64,000 nucleotides of DNA from Cognatundibacterium curvum (GTDB taxonomy: Bacteria; Pseudomonadota; Gammaproteobacteria; Burkholderiales; Burkholderiaceae_D), in assembly GCF_014284235.1 (NCBI RefSeq), contig NZ_JACOGD010000007.1, forward strand, positions 186,001-250,000, read 5' to 3'. Below the pieces are notes generated by a model, which was given only the letters and a program-made list of their open reading frames with translations, searched no databases and was not told the DNA's origin. Positions 9,129-17,624 of the stretch are shown here, one piece after another. The position numbers and the translations under genes were made by a program. Within the stretch, counting starts at the first letter, position 1, and every line of letters begins with the position of its first letter.

Positions 9129-9165
9129 AAAAAACCCGCAAACTCCAAAGAATTTGCGGGTTTTT
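9129..9165. terminator. Rho-independent terminator after tRNA-Leu(TAA)
   Basis: Stem CCCGCAAA at 9135-9142 pairs with TTTGCGGG at 9153-9160 and has A-runs on the left and T-runs on the right, so it can work in both directions. On the minus strand it ends the tRNA-Leu transcript. Confidence 0.88.
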
Positions 9166-9186
9166 GCACTTACTGAGATGTCGATA

Positions 9187-9279
9187 TGGTGCCCGAGGCC
9201 GGAATCGAACCGGCACGCCCCGATTAAGGAAAGCGGCGGATTTTAAGTCCGATGTGTCTACCTATTTCACCACTCGGGC
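9187..9279 (-). tRNA. tRNA-Leu (anticodon TAA)
   Basis: The minus strand reads GCCCGAGTGGTGAAATAGGT at its 5' end, with the D-loop GGTAGACAC, an anticodon arm GGACTTAAAATCC (anticodon TAA), a long variable arm typical of class II tRNAs, a T-arm with GGTTCGATTCC and an encoded CCA end. It is the last of the tRNA group below pgsA and has its own terminators on both sides. Confidence 0.96.
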
Positions 9280-9316
9280 CCATCACTACAACATGCAGCC
9301 GAAACTGCTTGCTCTG

Positions 9317-9341
9317 AAAAAAAAGCGCTTAACAGCGCTTT
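9317..9341 (-). terminator. Terminator between tRNA-Cys and tRNA-Leu
   Basis: AAGCGC (9323-9328) pairs with GCGCTT (9335-9340) around a 6-base loop; the minus strand then runs into eight T residues. It follows the tRNA-Cys gene. Confidence 0.8.
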
Positions 9342-9349
9342 CTTTGTAC

Positions 9350-9423
9350 TGGAGGCGGGGGTCGGGATCGAACCGGCGTCTACGGCTTTGCAGGCCGCTG
9401 CATAACCACTTTGCTACCCCGCC
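9350..9423 (-). tRNA. tRNA-Cys (anticodon GCA)
   Basis: The 74-base gene on the minus strand begins GGCGGGGTAGCAAAGTGGTT, carries the anticodon arm GGCCTGCAAAGCC (anticodon GCA) and T-arm GGTTCGATCCC, and ends in an encoded TCCA. Confidence 0.96.
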
Positions 9424-9474
9424 TTTGAGATACCTCACAGCTTATGCTGCGAAATACATCACTACTGCTCTGAT

Positions 9475-9497
9475 AAAAACGGGGAACGTATTCCCCG
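9475..9497 (-). terminator. Terminator after the tRNA-Gly array
   Basis: A perfect 7-bp stem CGGGGAA/TTCCCCG (9480-9486 with 9491-9497) with a 4-base loop is followed on the minus strand by five T residues. It lies just after the last tRNA-Gly copy, so tRNA-Cys may need its own promoter or depend on read-through. Confidence 0.82.
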
Positions 9498-9505
9498 ATT
9501 TAATC

Positions 9506-9581
9506 TGGAGCGGGAAAAGAGTCTCGAACTCTCGACCTCAACCTTGGCAAGGTTGCGCTCTACCAACTGAGCTATTCCCGC
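9506..9581 (-). tRNA. tRNA-Gly (anticodon GCC), copy 4 in transcription order
   Basis: The 76-base gene starts GCGGGAATAGCTCAGTTGGT on the minus strand, with anticodon arm CCTTGCCAAGG (GCC), T-arm GAGTTCGAGACTC and encoded TCCA. It is the promoter-distal member of four identical copies. Confidence 0.97.
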
Positions 9582-9609
9582 ATTAACTGTTGCCTGCTGT
9601 GTGGGAAAG

Positions 9610-9685
9610 TGGAGCGGGAAAAGAGTCTCGAACTCTCGACCTCAACCTTGGCAAGGTTGCGCTCTACCAACTGAGCTATTCCCGC
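9610..9685 (-). tRNA. tRNA-Gly (anticodon GCC), copy 3
   Basis: Sequence identical to the other three tRNA-Gly copies; 28 bp separate it from the next copy downstream. The spacer differs from the other spacers. Confidence 0.97.
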
Positions 9686-9715
9686 TTTGACCATCACAAC
9701 ATTTACTACGAAACC

Positions 9716-9791
9716 TGGAGCGGGAAAAGAGTCTCGAACTCTCGACCTCAACCTTGGCAAGGTTGCGCTCTACCAACTGAGCTATTCCCGC
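9716..9791 (-). tRNA. tRNA-Gly (anticodon GCC), copy 2
   Basis: Identical in sequence to the other copies, with anticodon GCC and encoded CCA. Spacers to its neighbours are 30 bp (downstream) and 22 bp (upstream). Confidence 0.97.
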
Positions 9792-9813
9792 ATTACATTT
9801 CATCGAAGATACT

Positions 9814-9889
9814 TGGAGCGGGAAAAGAGTCTCGAACTCTCGACCTCAACCTTGGCAAGGTTGCGCTCTACCAACTGAGCTATTCCCGC
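9814..9889 (-). tRNA. tRNA-Gly (anticodon GCC), copy 1
   Basis: First of the four identical tRNA-Gly genes in transcription order. It begins 18 bp after the -10 hexamer of the promoter at 9907-9934. Confidence 0.97.
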
Positions 9890-9906
9890 ATCGACGAAAG
9901 ACCAAA

Positions 9907-9934
9907 ATTATATAGCACTCCGAAATTATGTCAA
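9907..9934 (-). promoter_or_regulatory. Near-consensus sigma-70 promoter of the tRNA-Gly array
   Basis: On the minus strand TTGACA (9929-9934) and TATAAT (9907-9912), both perfect consensus hexamers, are separated by 16 bp. The site sits between the pgsA stop codon and the first tRNA-Gly gene, so the array can be made strongly and independently of pgsA. Confidence 0.9.
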
Positions 9935-9939
9935 GCGGG

Positions 9940-10533
9940 CTAACTCACTTTGTCCTGGCGCTCTGTGCTTTCCTTGATCATAGGCCAGGCTTTTTTCAGG
10001 TAATAGCACATCGACCAGACGGTCAGCACGGCGGCCACCAGCAATAACCAGGAACCGATCAGCACGGAATCTATCACGCCAAACAGCATGTCGTAATACA
10101 GCAGCATAGGAATGGCGATCATCTGCGCCGTGGTTTTAATTTTACCCAGCGAGCTGACTGCTACCGATTTCGAGGCACCGATCAGCGCCATCCATTCACG
10201 CAATGCAGAGATGGTGATCTCGCGCCCTATGATCACAAACGCGATCACGGCATTCACCCTGTCCAGCTGCACCAGCACCAGCAAAGCACCAGCTACCATC
10301 AGCTTGTCGGCCACCGGATCGAGAAAGGCGCCAAACGAGGAAGTCTGATTCCAGCGCCGCGCGAGGAAGCCGTCGAACCAGTCCGTCACCGCTGCCACGA
10401 TAAACACGATGGTCGAGGCCAGACCTTTATAGAAGGGACTCAGCCACGCATCCGGCAAATAAAAAACACCGACCACCAGAGGAATCAGTGCGACGCGCAA
10501 CCAGGTCAGCAGTATCGGAAAATTTAAGGGCAT
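9940..10533 (-). CDS. pgsA: CDP-diacylglycerol-glycerol-3-phosphate 3-phosphatidyltransferase
   Basis: This inner-membrane enzyme makes phosphatidylglycerol phosphate from CDP-diacylglycerol and glycerol 3-phosphate, the committed step to phosphatidylglycerol and cardiolipin. The 197-residue protein has several membrane helices and the complete CDP-alcohol phosphotransferase motif DGx2ARx8Gx3Dx3D, visible from DWFDGFLARRWNQ to FGAFLDPVADKLM. It follows uvrC at 118 bp. A possible promoter inside the 3' end of uvrC is listed separately. The tRNA-Gly array follows directly, a common arrangement in related bacteria. Confidence 0.96.
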   Translation of the reverse strand: MPLNFPILLTWLRVALIPLVVGVFYLPDAWLSPFYKGLASTIVFIVAAVTDWFDGFLARRWNQTSSFGAFLDPVADKLMVAGALLVLVQLDRVNAVIAFVIIGREITISALREWMALIGASKSVAVSSLGKIKTTAQMIAIPMLLYYDMLFGVIDSVLIGSWLLLVAAVLTVWSMCYYLKKAWPMIKESTERQDKVS

Positions 10534-10640
10534 GACTATTGTTATGAGGTTCGGGCCAGTGGTTCAGCAAGGCAGCGACTACCGCTTTTGCGTGTCGCGC
10601 ACAGTGCTGTTTTCACTGTTTTTTATGAGAAATTTCGCCC

Positions 10641-10670
10641 ATTATATTTGTCTATCGCAATCGCTTGTAA
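10641..10670 (-). promoter_or_regulatory. Candidate promoter for pgsA inside the uvrC 3' end
   Basis: The minus strand has TTACAA (10665-10670), an 18-bp spacer and TATAAT (10641-10646), roughly 110 bp before the pgsA start. The -10 is perfect but the -35 is weak and the spacer is long. Confidence 0.45.
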
Positions 10671-12526
10671 ATTTCTTCGGCGAGTTTGTGCGATATTCCT
10701 TCGACGCTGGCTAATTCATCGACACTCGCATCGGCCACGCCCTTCAGACCACCAAAACGGGTCAGTAATTTTTGACGTCGTTTTGGCCCCACGCCTTCGA
10801 TATCTTCGAGTTGTGAAGTCTGGCGCGCCTTGTCACGCTTGGCACGCATGCCGGTAATCGCGAAGCGATGCGCCTCATCGCGGATCTGCGCAATCAGCAT
10901 CAGTGCTGCCGATTCTTTGCCCAGTTCCTGCTCAGGGCGACCATCGACGAACACCAGCGTTTCCAACCCGACCTTGCGGCCTTCACCCTTGGCGACGCCA
11001 ACGATCAGGCTGCAATCCAGACCCAGCTCGGTAAATACCTGACGTGCGACTTCGACCTGCCCTTTACCACCATCGATCAACACCACATCAGGCATGACGC
11101 GATTTTCCGCCGTTTCACTCTGTCCTGACAAATGCGCATAACGCCGCGTCAGCACCTGGCGCATGGCGGCATAATCATCACCCGGAGTAATGCCAGTGAT
11201 ATTGAAGCGCCGGTATTCGCCATTCTGCATCGCATGATGATGGAACACCACGCACGAAGCCTGGGTCGCCTCACCCTGGGTGTGACTGATATCAAAACAC
11301 TCGACCCGTATCGTTTCCAAATCCTGCGCGTCCAGTTCCAACACATTCGCCAGCGCACGGGTACGAGCCTGTTGCGAACCCTGTTCGGATAACAAACGTG
11401 CGAGCGCCAATCGTGCGCCTTTGAGCGCCATCTCCAGCCAGATACGGCGCTGCTCCTGCGGCTGAAAACTCAGATGGATTTTATGCCCGCATTGCTCGGT
11501 CAGCGCCAGCATCAGATCGGGTGCATTCAATTCGATATTGGTGACTAAGGTAGCCGGAATGAATTGCTCGACATAATGCTGCGCCAGGAAGGCCGCCAGC
11601 ACTTCGGCTTCTATGCTTTCTTCCGCTGTCGCCTGCACCTCATCGACATGAGTCGGAAAATAAGCGCGGTCACCCAGATGCCGCCCACCGCGTATCATGG
11701 CCAGGTTCACGCAGGCGCGGCCACCTTCTACAATCACGGCAATGATATCGACATCGGCGCTGCCGCTGGTTTCCATACTCTGCTGTTGCAGCACTTTGGA
11801 TAAAGCGGACATCTGATTACGTACCAGCGCCGCCTGCTCAAATTTGAGCTGCTCAGCGTAAGCCAGCATTTTCTTTTCCAAAGACTGCAGCACTTCCAGC
11901 TGACGCCCTCGCAGAAAATCCGCAGCATTAGCCACGTCTTGCTGATAGTCTTCAGGCGTGATCAGACCTACGCAGGGCGCGCTGCAGCGATGGATCTGAT
12001 GCAGCAGGCAAGGACGGGTACGATTGGCGTAGACGCTGTCCTCGCAATTCCTGAGCAAAAAAACTTTTTGCAGTATCTCCATCGACTCCTTGACCGCCCA
12101 ACCTGAGGGGAAAGGACCGAAGTACTGATGTTTTTTATCGACCGCACCACGGTAGTAACTCATGCGCGGCGCGGCATGTTGACTGATTTTCAGATAGGGA
12201 TAGGATTTATCGTCGCGGAACAGAATGTTGTAGCGCGGGCGCAGCGCCTTGATCAGATTATTTTCCAGAATCAGGGCTTCGGCCTCACTGCGTGTCACCG
12301 TGGTTTCCATGCGCGCGATTTTCGCGACCATCATGGCGATACGCGGACTGGATAAGGTCTTTTGAAAATACGTGGTGACGCGCTTTTTTAAGTCTTTCGC
12401 CTTGCCCACATACAGCAATTGATCCTGCTGATCAAAATAGCGGTACACGCCGGGCAAGTGGGGTAATTTTGCGACGGTATCGAGCACTTGTTGTCTGCCG
12501 TCGGCTTGCTGCTCATTCTCTGTCAT
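10652..12526 (-). CDS. uvrC: Excinuclease ABC subunit C
   Basis: UvrC makes both incisions flanking a DNA lesion in nucleotide excision repair together with UvrA-UvrB. At 624 residues it is full length. The GIY-YIG nuclease domain is N-terminal ([24 protein letters not shown] from residue 26). A UVR domain lies near 205-240, an RNase H-like nuclease domain includes [17 protein letters not shown] and [11 protein letters not shown], and the tail has two helix-hairpin-helix motifs ([13 protein letters not shown] and [16 protein letters not shown]). No LexA box was seen upstream. It lies 64 bp after acpS. Confidence 0.97.
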   Translation of the reverse strand: MTENEQQADGRQQVLDTVAKLPHLPGVYRYFDQQDQLLYVGKAKDLKKRVTTYFQKTLSSPRIAMMVAKIARMETTVTRSEAEALILENNLIKALRPRYNILFRDDKSYPYLKISQHAAPRMSYYRGAVDKKHQYFGPFPSGWAVKESMEILQKVFLLRNCEDSVYANRTRPCLLHQIHRCSAPCVGLITPEDYQQDVANAADFLRGRQLEVLQSLEKKMLAYAEQLKFEQAALVRNQMSALSKVLQQQSMETSGSADVDIIAVIVEGGRACVNLAMIRGGRHLGDRAYFPTHVDEVQATAEESIEAEVLAAFLAQHYVEQFIPATLVTNIELNAPDLMLALTEQCGHKIHLSFQPQEQRRIWLEMALKGARLALARLLSEQGSQQARTRALANVLELDAQDLETIRVECFDISHTQGEATQASCVVFHHHAMQNGEYRRFNITGITPGDDYAAMRQVLTRRYAHLSGQSETAENRVMPDVVLIDGGKGQVEVARQVFTELGLDCSLIVGVAKGEGRKVGLETLVFVDGRPEQELGKESAALMLIAQIRDEAHRFAITGMRAKRDKARQTSQLEDIEGVGPKRRQKLLTRFGGLKGVADASVDELASVEGISHKLAEEIYKRLR

Positions 12527-12590
12527 GATGGGTCCAGGCTAGGTAAAACGGCGCAGTGTTCGTACAAATGGTAGTTACCTGGCGACAGGT

Positions 12591-12986
12591 TCAACACTCT
12601 GCTTCCACCACGACAAAAGCCAGCGCATAGTCTTTTTCATCACTGAGCGACACATGTGCTTTCAGGCGCTGCGTCTGCATCCAGCTGGCCAGCGTGTCGG
12701 AATAATGCAGCACTGGCTTACCCTGCGCATCATTCAGCGTCTGCAGATTTTTCAAGGTCATCGGCAAACGTACACCAGTACCTATCGCTTTACCAAAGGC
12801 TTCTTTGGCCGCAAAACGGGTCGCTAAATAATGCATGGCACGCAGTTCCGATTGGGCTGCGCGTTGCTGGTAGATTTGCCATTCCTGCGCACCCAGAATT
12901 TTCTCGGCAAATCTGGGACCAGAACGCTGCAAGGCAAGCTGCATGCGGTCTACCCGGGTGATGTCGTTGCCTATGCCGTAAATCAT
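12591..12986 (-). CDS. acpS: Holo-[acyl-carrier-protein] synthase
   Basis: AcpS transfers 4'-phosphopantetheine from coenzyme A to the serine of acyl carrier protein. The 131-residue protein starts [16 protein letters not shown], where Asp8 is the usual Mg ligand. The second signature RFAAKEAFGKAIGTG holds the Glu and Lys of the active site. The start overlaps the stop of the PdxJ-like gene by 4 bp (ATGA), so the two are translationally coupled, as in the conserved recO-pdxJ-acpS cluster. Confidence 0.95.
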   Translation of the reverse strand: MIYGIGNDITRVDRMQLALQRSGPRFAEKILGAQEWQIYQQRAAQSELRAMHYLATRFAAKEAFGKAIGTGVRLPMTLKNLQTLNDAQGKPVLHYSDTLASWMQTQRLKAHVSLSDEKDYALAFVVVEAEC

Positions 12987-13633
12987 GGCTGCGGACCATA
13001 CAGGCGTATCAGCTCCGCTTTAGCGGCGGCCACCGCACTGCCCCAGCCTGACAGCAAGGCGGTCGCCAGTAAGCCCTGCCCTAACTCCAGCACGCGACAG
13101 CAAGGATAACTGCGTACCGCAGCCATTTGCTGAACTGAACGCAGCGGCAAACGCAGACTGATGCCAGCTTGCGTCGCAGCGCTACACAGCGCAGTGACAT
13201 CGGCGACGGCCTGCCAGCCTTCTTGCGGCAATTCCAGCAACACACTGCGCGCACCCTGCGCATGCACGGCCTGCAAAGCAGCGCTATCCGGGCTGGCCAC
13301 TGCCACCCACGGCGCGTCTGCAACCGACTCTGAGGCAATCTGTCCTGCGATTAAGCCCTGCTGCCATAAGCTCTGTGCCAAGGTATCCTGTGCAGCGGCA
13401 TACACAAACACCGGCAATGGGCATGTGCGCAGTAAGCTCTGCACCCCTTCAGCTGTCAGCGTGAGGCTGGCCACAGCCAGATCCAGGCTGAACTGATCGG
13501 CGCCCGCGTGCACCGCATCGCGCATCAGTTGCTCGCACACAGACTGCGGGTTTGCATCATTCAGCAAGGCGAGCAAGACCGGATCAAGGTCGATACACAG
13601 ATCCGGCAAATGCAAAGGAGGATGTATCATCAT
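12983..13633 (-). CDS. PdxJ-family protein lacking catalytic residues, at the pdxJ locus
   Basis: The gene sits where pyridoxine 5'-phosphate synthase (pdxJ) lies in most proteobacteria, between recO and acpS, overlapping each by 4 bp. The 216-residue product aligns by eye with PdxJ (about 243) along its length. [11 protein letters not shown] matches the N-terminal [21 protein letters not shown] matches QAGADGITVHL, and [22 protein letters not shown] matches HELNIGHAIIGRAVMTGL and what follows. The catalytic positions are lost: the His in VHLRED is Asp51, the Glu of NLEMA is absent, the GHGL histidine region reads LRLPLRS, and NIGH is LGQ (184-186). The frame is intact from end to end, so this looks like a maintained pseudoenzyme. 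It should not be taken as proof of vitamin B6 synthesis. Confidence 0.75.
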   Translation of the reverse strand: MMIHPPLHLPDLCIDLDPVLLALLNDANPQSVCEQLMRDAVHAGADQFSLDLAVASLTLTAEGVQSLLRTCPLPVFVYAAAQDTLAQSLWQQGLIAGQIASESVADAPWVAVASPDSAALQAVHAQGARSVLLELPQEGWQAVADVTALCSAATQAGISLRLPLRSVQQMAAVRSYPCCRVLELGQGLLATALLSGWGSAVAAAKAELIRLYGPQP

Positions 13634-14463
13634 AAATTCTGCAAATCGATCAAAAGCTGGCGGGTACTGAGTACCGCGCCGTGTAAATGATGCGAGAGTA
13701 AAAAGCGCATCAGCATCTTACTTTGAAACTGAGTTTCCGGCAGGCTGTAATCACCATCCGCCATCGCCAGCAGGCAAGCCCCGCTCAATACCGGGAAATG
13801 ATCACCGGGCCGCGCCGGGCGCGTGCCAGCTTGTGGATCGAGCACATAATGCAGCTCAGGCTGCACGGGCGCACGCTGTTCGGTACACAGATGTATATCG
13901 CCCAGCAGGCCAGACTGACGTAGCAAAACCAGCTCAAACTGGCGCAGCACCACGGGTGCCGATTCGCCATGTGCTAACTGATTAATGGTTGCCACGTACT
14001 GATCAAACAAGGCAGGATGCGGCTCGTCTTTGAGCAGAAACTTAATGATCAGTTCATTCAGATAAAAACCGCATACAAGCGCCGATTTTTCTAAGGGCAG
14101 CATGCCGCCTACCCAATCAGCCGAGGTCAGGGTTTTTAACTCGGTCTTGCCCATCCAGGATAAGTTCAGCGGCTGGAAAGTCTGCAATACGCTGCGCAAC
14201 TGCGAGTGTGGCCGTTTGGCGCCTTTTGCGACCAGCGCAATGCGGCCGAAGTCGCGCGTCAGCACATCAACGATCAGACTGGTTTCTTTGTAGGGGCGTG
14301 CATGCAGCACAAAGCCAGGTTGCTGCAAAATTTTGCGCTCACGCTGTGCGCTGGCAGAGATGGCAGAGGAACTGCGCTTTTTGACTGGCGCAGAAGTGCG
14401 CAGAGGATCTTGCAGGTAGTCTGCAAGATCCTCTGCCACTGCGTCCGTCGCGGGATTCATCAC
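13630..14463 (-). CDS. recO: DNA repair protein RecO with N-terminal extension
   Basis: RecO helps load RecA on single-stranded DNA with RecR in the RecFOR gap-repair pathway. The protein is 277 residues. The family start, usually near the first residue, appears here at about residue 50 ([23 protein letters not shown]). It is preceded by a polar Ser/Lys-rich extension that looks disordered. The OB-fold segment continues [24 protein letters not shown], and the C-terminal helical part has [12 protein letters not shown]. Four zinc-type cysteines are not visible. It is coupled downstream to the PdxJ-like gene (ATGA) and lies 15 bp after era. A start at a later codon is possible, but no internal ATG with a ribosome site stands out. 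Confidence 0.93.
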   Translation of the reverse strand: MMNPATDAVAEDLADYLQDPLRTSAPVKKRSSSAISASAQRERKILQQPGFVLHARPYKETSLIVDVLTRDFGRIALVAKGAKRPHSQLRSVLQTFQPLNLSWMGKTELKTLTSADWVGGMLPLEKSALVCGFYLNELIIKFLLKDEPHPALFDQYVATINQLAHGESAPVVLRQFELVLLRQSGLLGDIHLCTEQRAPVQPELHYVLDPQAGTRPARPGDHFPVLSGACLLAMADGDYSLPETQFQSKMLMRFLLSHHLHGAVLSTRQLLIDLQNL

Positions 14464-14478
14464 CTCAAAGACAGAAAT

Positions 14479-15381
14479 TTACTCGTAGCCGTAAGCACGC
14501 AAACCGGCTTCATTGTCGGCCCAGCCTGATTTGACTTTGACCCAAATTTCCAGATATACCGGACCACCAAACAGCTTTTCCATGTCGATACGGGACTGGG
14601 TGGAGATTTCTTTCAGGCGCGCACCTTTGTTACCGATGACCATGGATTTATGGCCATCACGATCGACCAGGATCGCGACAAACACGCGGCGCAGATTACC
14701 TTCCTGCTCAAATTTTTCAACCAGCACGGTACTGGTATAAGGCAGCTCATCACCGACGAAACGGAATAATTTTTCGCGTACGATTTCAGCTGCGAGAAAT
14801 TTTTCGCTACGGTCGGTGATATCGTCTTCACCGAACATCGGTGGCTGTTCCGGCAGATATTTACGGATTTCACCCTCCAGATTTTCCAGCTGGAAGCGCA
14901 GTGTCGCAGATACCGGCACAATCGCAGTGAACGGGAACGCAGCCGCCACCTTCTGCGCGAACGGCATCATGACGGCTTTATCTTTGATACGGTCAGACTT
15001 GTTAATCACCAGGATGCAAGGCACGTTCTTAGGCAGCAGCTCGATCACTTGCTGATCAGCCGGGCCAAACGTGCCCGCTTCGATGATGTACAAAATCACG
15101 TCAGCGGCAGTTAAGGTGGTGGTAACGGTGCGGTTCAGCGTGCGGTTCAGCGCATTCGAATGGCGGGTCTGAAAACCCGGCGTATCGATGTAGACAAACT
15201 GGGTCTGATCTTTGGTTTGTATGCCAGTGATACGGTGACGGGTAGTCTGCGCTTTACGCGAAGTGATACTGACCTTGGCGCCGATCAGCGCGTTCATTAA
15301 GGTCGATTTACCGACATTAGGACGACCGACAATAGCAATATACCCACAACGAAATTCTGGGTTGTCTGTGATTTCATTCAT
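14479..15381 (-). CDS. era: GTPase Era
   Basis: Era is an essential GTPase that binds the 3' end of 16S rRNA and helps 30S subunit maturation. The 300-residue protein has [14 protein letters not shown] (P-loop, residue 17 on), the switch region [24 protein letters not shown] (its DTPG is G3) and NKSD (G4). The C-terminal KH domain includes [18 protein letters not shown] and [21 protein letters not shown]. It lies 8 bp after rnc and 15 bp before recO, in the classical lepB-rnc-era-recO order. Confidence 0.97.
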   Translation of the reverse strand: MNEITDNPEFRCGYIAIVGRPNVGKSTLMNALIGAKVSITSRKAQTTRHRITGIQTKDQTQFVYIDTPGFQTRHSNALNRTLNRTVTTTLTAADVILYIIEAGTFGPADQQVIELLPKNVPCILVINKSDRIKDKAVMMPFAQKVAAAFPFTAIVPVSATLRFQLENLEGEIRKYLPEQPPMFGEDDITDRSEKFLAAEIVREKLFRFVGDELPYTSTVLVEKFEQEGNLRRVFVAILVDRDGHKSMVIGNKGARLKEISTQSRIDMEKLFGGPVYLEIWVKVKSGWADNEAGLRAYGYE

Positions 15382-15389
15382 GGGAAGAC

Positions 15390-16235
15390 TCAGGCTGATT
15401 TAGGATGGGATTTCGCGGCAGGCGCTTTTTCTGTTGCGCCTGGTTCTTGCTGCGATACCGGTTTTTCTGACGGCGCTGGATTATCCTGCTGCGGCGTCGC
15501 GATACCGGCTAATTTTAATTGTGCGCTTCTGGGCTTGGATTTGCGTGCAGCGGGGGATTTTGCCAGCGCAGCAATTGCTGTTTCCAGTGCCCGCTTTGCT
15601 GCGGCCTGCTCGCCGGCACGGCGACTGCCACCGGTACCAAATACCTGAATATCGAGTTTAGGCACCAGGCATTCGATCTCGAATTCCTGATTATGTGCCG
15701 CGCCATGAGTCGCAACCACATTGTACTGTGGCAGTGCGATTTTCTTACTTTGCAAAAATTCCTGCAGCAAGGTTTTGGCGTCTTTACCCAAGGTAGTCGG
15801 GTCGACGGTGGCCATAATCGGTTGATACAAGGCCTCGATCACGCGCTTGGCAGTATCGAATCCTGCATCGAGGAAAATCGCGCCGAATAAGGCTTCCAGC
15901 GTATCGGCCAGGATAGACGGACGACGGAAGCCGCCGGACTTGAGCTCACCTTCACCCAGGCGCAGGAATTGCGATAATTCTATGCTTTGGGCGATTTCAA
16001 ACAAGGATTGCTGCTTGACCAGATTGGCGCGGACACGCGATAAATCGCCTTCATCGATATCTGCAAAACTATCAAACAACAGCGACGCCACCACACAGTT
16101 GAGCACCGAATCCCCAAGGAATTCGAGGCGCTCATTGTGCGTGACGCTATGACTACGATGCGTTAATGCCTGCTGCAATAAAGCGGGGTTATTAAACTGG
16201 TGCCCCAGTCTCTTTTGCAATAGTTGAAGATTCAT
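15390..16235 (-). CDS. rnc: Ribonuclease III with a long basic C-terminal tail
   Basis: RNase III cleaves double-stranded RNA, including the rRNA precursor. The 281-residue protein has the signature [13 protein letters not shown] at about residue 34 with the catalytic acidic residues. [15 protein letters not shown] carries the second acidic set. A double-stranded RNA-binding domain covers about 155-225. Beyond it lies a tail of about 55 residues rich in Pro, Ala, Lys and Gln, absent from the roughly 226-residue enterobacterial enzyme but common in betaproteobacteria. The gene is 12 bp from the DUF4845 gene and 8 bp from era. Confidence 0.96.
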   Translation of the reverse strand: MNLQLLQKRLGHQFNNPALLQQALTHRSHSVTHNERLEFLGDSVLNCVVASLLFDSFADIDEGDLSRVRANLVKQQSLFEIAQSIELSQFLRLGEGELKSGGFRRPSILADTLEALFGAIFLDAGFDTAKRVIEALYQPIMATVDPTTLGKDAKTLLQEFLQSKKIALPQYNVVATHGAAHNQEFEIECLVPKLDIQVFGTGGSRRAGEQAAAKRALETAIAALAKSPAARKSKPRSAQLKLAGIATPQQDNPAPSEKPVSQQEPGATEKAPAAKSHPKSA

Positions 16236-16247
16236 ACGTCTGTCTGC

Positions 16248-16643
16248 TTATTCTGGCTTTTTCGCGATCACGCCACGACTTGCCGTTGTTCCCTGGTACT
16301 CGAGCAATAAGCTGGCTGGCCCGACCAGAGGAATTTTCTTTTGATACGAAAAGCTGACCTCGACACCTTCATCGCCTTTGGAAATTTGCAGCTCTTTACC
16401 AGAGATGGAGGTGATATAGCTTACTTCAGCCTGTTTATCAAAAGCAGTCTGAATTTCATTTGCGGTCGTGCCTGCATTCTTAGCCGATGCAATCGCTTTC
16501 TTAACCGAAGTGTATTCAATCACAGTCGGCACCACTTTCATCGCCAGCATCGCGATCAGGACGATGATGCCCAAGGAAAAAATCAATCCAAACAAGGAAA
16601 TACCTTGTTGTGATTTCAAAGTTTGTTGTCCGGTCTGTTTCAT
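16248..16643 (-). CDS. DUF4845 family membrane-anchored protein
   Basis: A 131-residue protein of unknown function with one N-terminal membrane helix (GISLFGLIFSLGIIVLIAMLAMKVVP) and a small exported domain containing SVKKAIASAKNAG and VEVSFSYQKKIPLVGPASLLLEYQG. This is the family regularly found between lepB and rnc in beta- and gammaproteobacteria. The N-terminus resembles a type IV pilin-like leader (QQGISLFGL), but no such processing is shown. It probably shares the lepA-lepB-rnc-era transcript. Confidence 0.85.
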   Translation of the reverse strand: MKQTGQQTLKSQQGISLFGLIFSLGIIVLIAMLAMKVVPTVIEYTSVKKAIASAKNAGTTANEIQTAFDKQAEVSYITSISGKELQISKGDEGVEVSFSYQKKIPLVGPASLLLEYQGTTASRGVIAKKPE

Positions 16644-16676
16644 ATTGTTTTCTCCCGATTATCCAAGTGCTTTTAC

Positions 16677-16712
16677 AAGCATTGATTCAAGCATTGATTC
16701 AAACATTTATTC
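16677..16712. repeat. Three 12-bp tandem units in the lepB-DUF4845 spacer
   Basis: AAGCATTGATTC occurs twice in direct succession (16677-16688 and 16689-16700). A third unit AAACATTTATTC with two differences follows (16701-16712). It sits in the 75-bp spacer, which has no gene. Confidence 0.8.
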
Positions 16713-16718
16713 TAGGAC

Positions 16719-17624
16719 TTAATGAAAGCTGCCTATACGTTTCACATCGCCGAAGTTCATCCAGACGAAGAAAGCCTTGCCGACGATATTTTCATCCGGG
16801 ACAAAGCCCCAGATACGGCCATCAGCACTATTATCGCGATTATCGCCCATCATGAAGTAATGGCCTTCTGGCACCACGCAGGTAAAGCCCTCACTATCAT
16901 AACTACAGTTCTGACGATATGGGAAATTCAATGGATCACTCACGAAAGCCGGACGTGTTTCATCGTTCAGGATGCGATGCGAGACACCTGTCAGGTTTTC
17001 TGTGAATTGCTTTGAATAACTGATTTCGTCCAGAAAATCTGGCTGTTGCTCGTATTGCAAAGGCTTACCATTGATGCTCAGACGCTTGTTTTTGTACTCT
17101 ACTTTATCACCAGGTATACCAACCACACGTTTGATGTAGTCTACGGTCGGATCCAGCGGATACTTGAATACCATCACATCGCCACGCTGTGGTTGATTCA
17201 GATCGATGACTTTTTTGTTGATCACTGGCAAACGTATGCCGTACGTGAATTTATTCACCAATATCAGATCACCAATCAGCAGCGTAGGCATCATGGAGCC
17301 GGAAGGAATTTTAAATGGCTCGAACAAAAACGAGCGCAGGAAAAACACCATCGCAATCACCGGGAAGAAGCTGCCTGAATACTCGATCCAGGTTGGCTGA
17401 CGCAAGAGATTCGCTTCCAGCTCAGCGCGCTTGCCCTGCTCCATCTTCACGCCATCTGCAGTCAGCTTGGCGACCCGTGCATCAAATTCTGCCAAAGCCT
17501 TATCTGCAGCAGCACGACGCTGCTTGGAAAATACAAATTTATCCAGACACCAGACGATACCCGTACCGACTGTCAACACAAACAATATCAGGGCGAAATT
17601 ACCCAGAATGAATGCAAATTTCAT
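16719..17624 (-). CDS. lepB: Signal peptidase I
   Basis: LepB removes signal peptides from secreted proteins at the outer face of the inner membrane. The 301-residue protein has two N-terminal membrane helices (about 5-27 and 84-100) and the catalytic serine in [13 protein letters not shown]. The catalytic lysine is in [13 protein letters not shown], and the later conserved box is [14 protein letters not shown] large periplasmic domain lies between. The start overlaps the lepA stop codon by 4 bp (ATGA), so the two genes are coupled. Confidence 0.97.
   Translation of the reverse strand: MKFAFILGNFALILFVLTVGTGIVWCLDKFVFSKQRRAAADKALAEFDARVAKLTADGVKMEQGKRAELEANLLRQPTWIEYSGSFFPVIAMVFFLRSFLFEPFKIPSGSMMPTLLIGDLILVNKFTYGIRLPVINKKVIDLNQPQRGDVMVFKYPLDPTVDYIKRVVGIPGDKVEYKNKRLSINGKPLQYEQQPDFLDEISYSKQFTENLTGVSHRILNDETRPAFVSDPLNFPYRQNCSYDSEGFTCVVPEGHYFMMGDNRDNSADGRIWGFVPDENIVGKAFFVWMNFGDVKRIGSFH

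Noticed and set aside
9506-9889. CRISPR-like repeats
   Set aside because: The regularly spaced repeats are tRNA-Gly genes with cloverleaf, anticodon and CCA end.
10600-10625. Plus-strand terminator with stem ACAGTG/CACTGT and T-run
   Set aside because: No plus-strand gene precedes it; it sits in the pgsA leader and is probably fortuitous.
12983-13633. Frameshifted or truncated pdxJ
   Set aside because: The PdxJ-like alignment runs in one frame from start to end, including the last helix, so missing residues are substitutions and not a frameshift.
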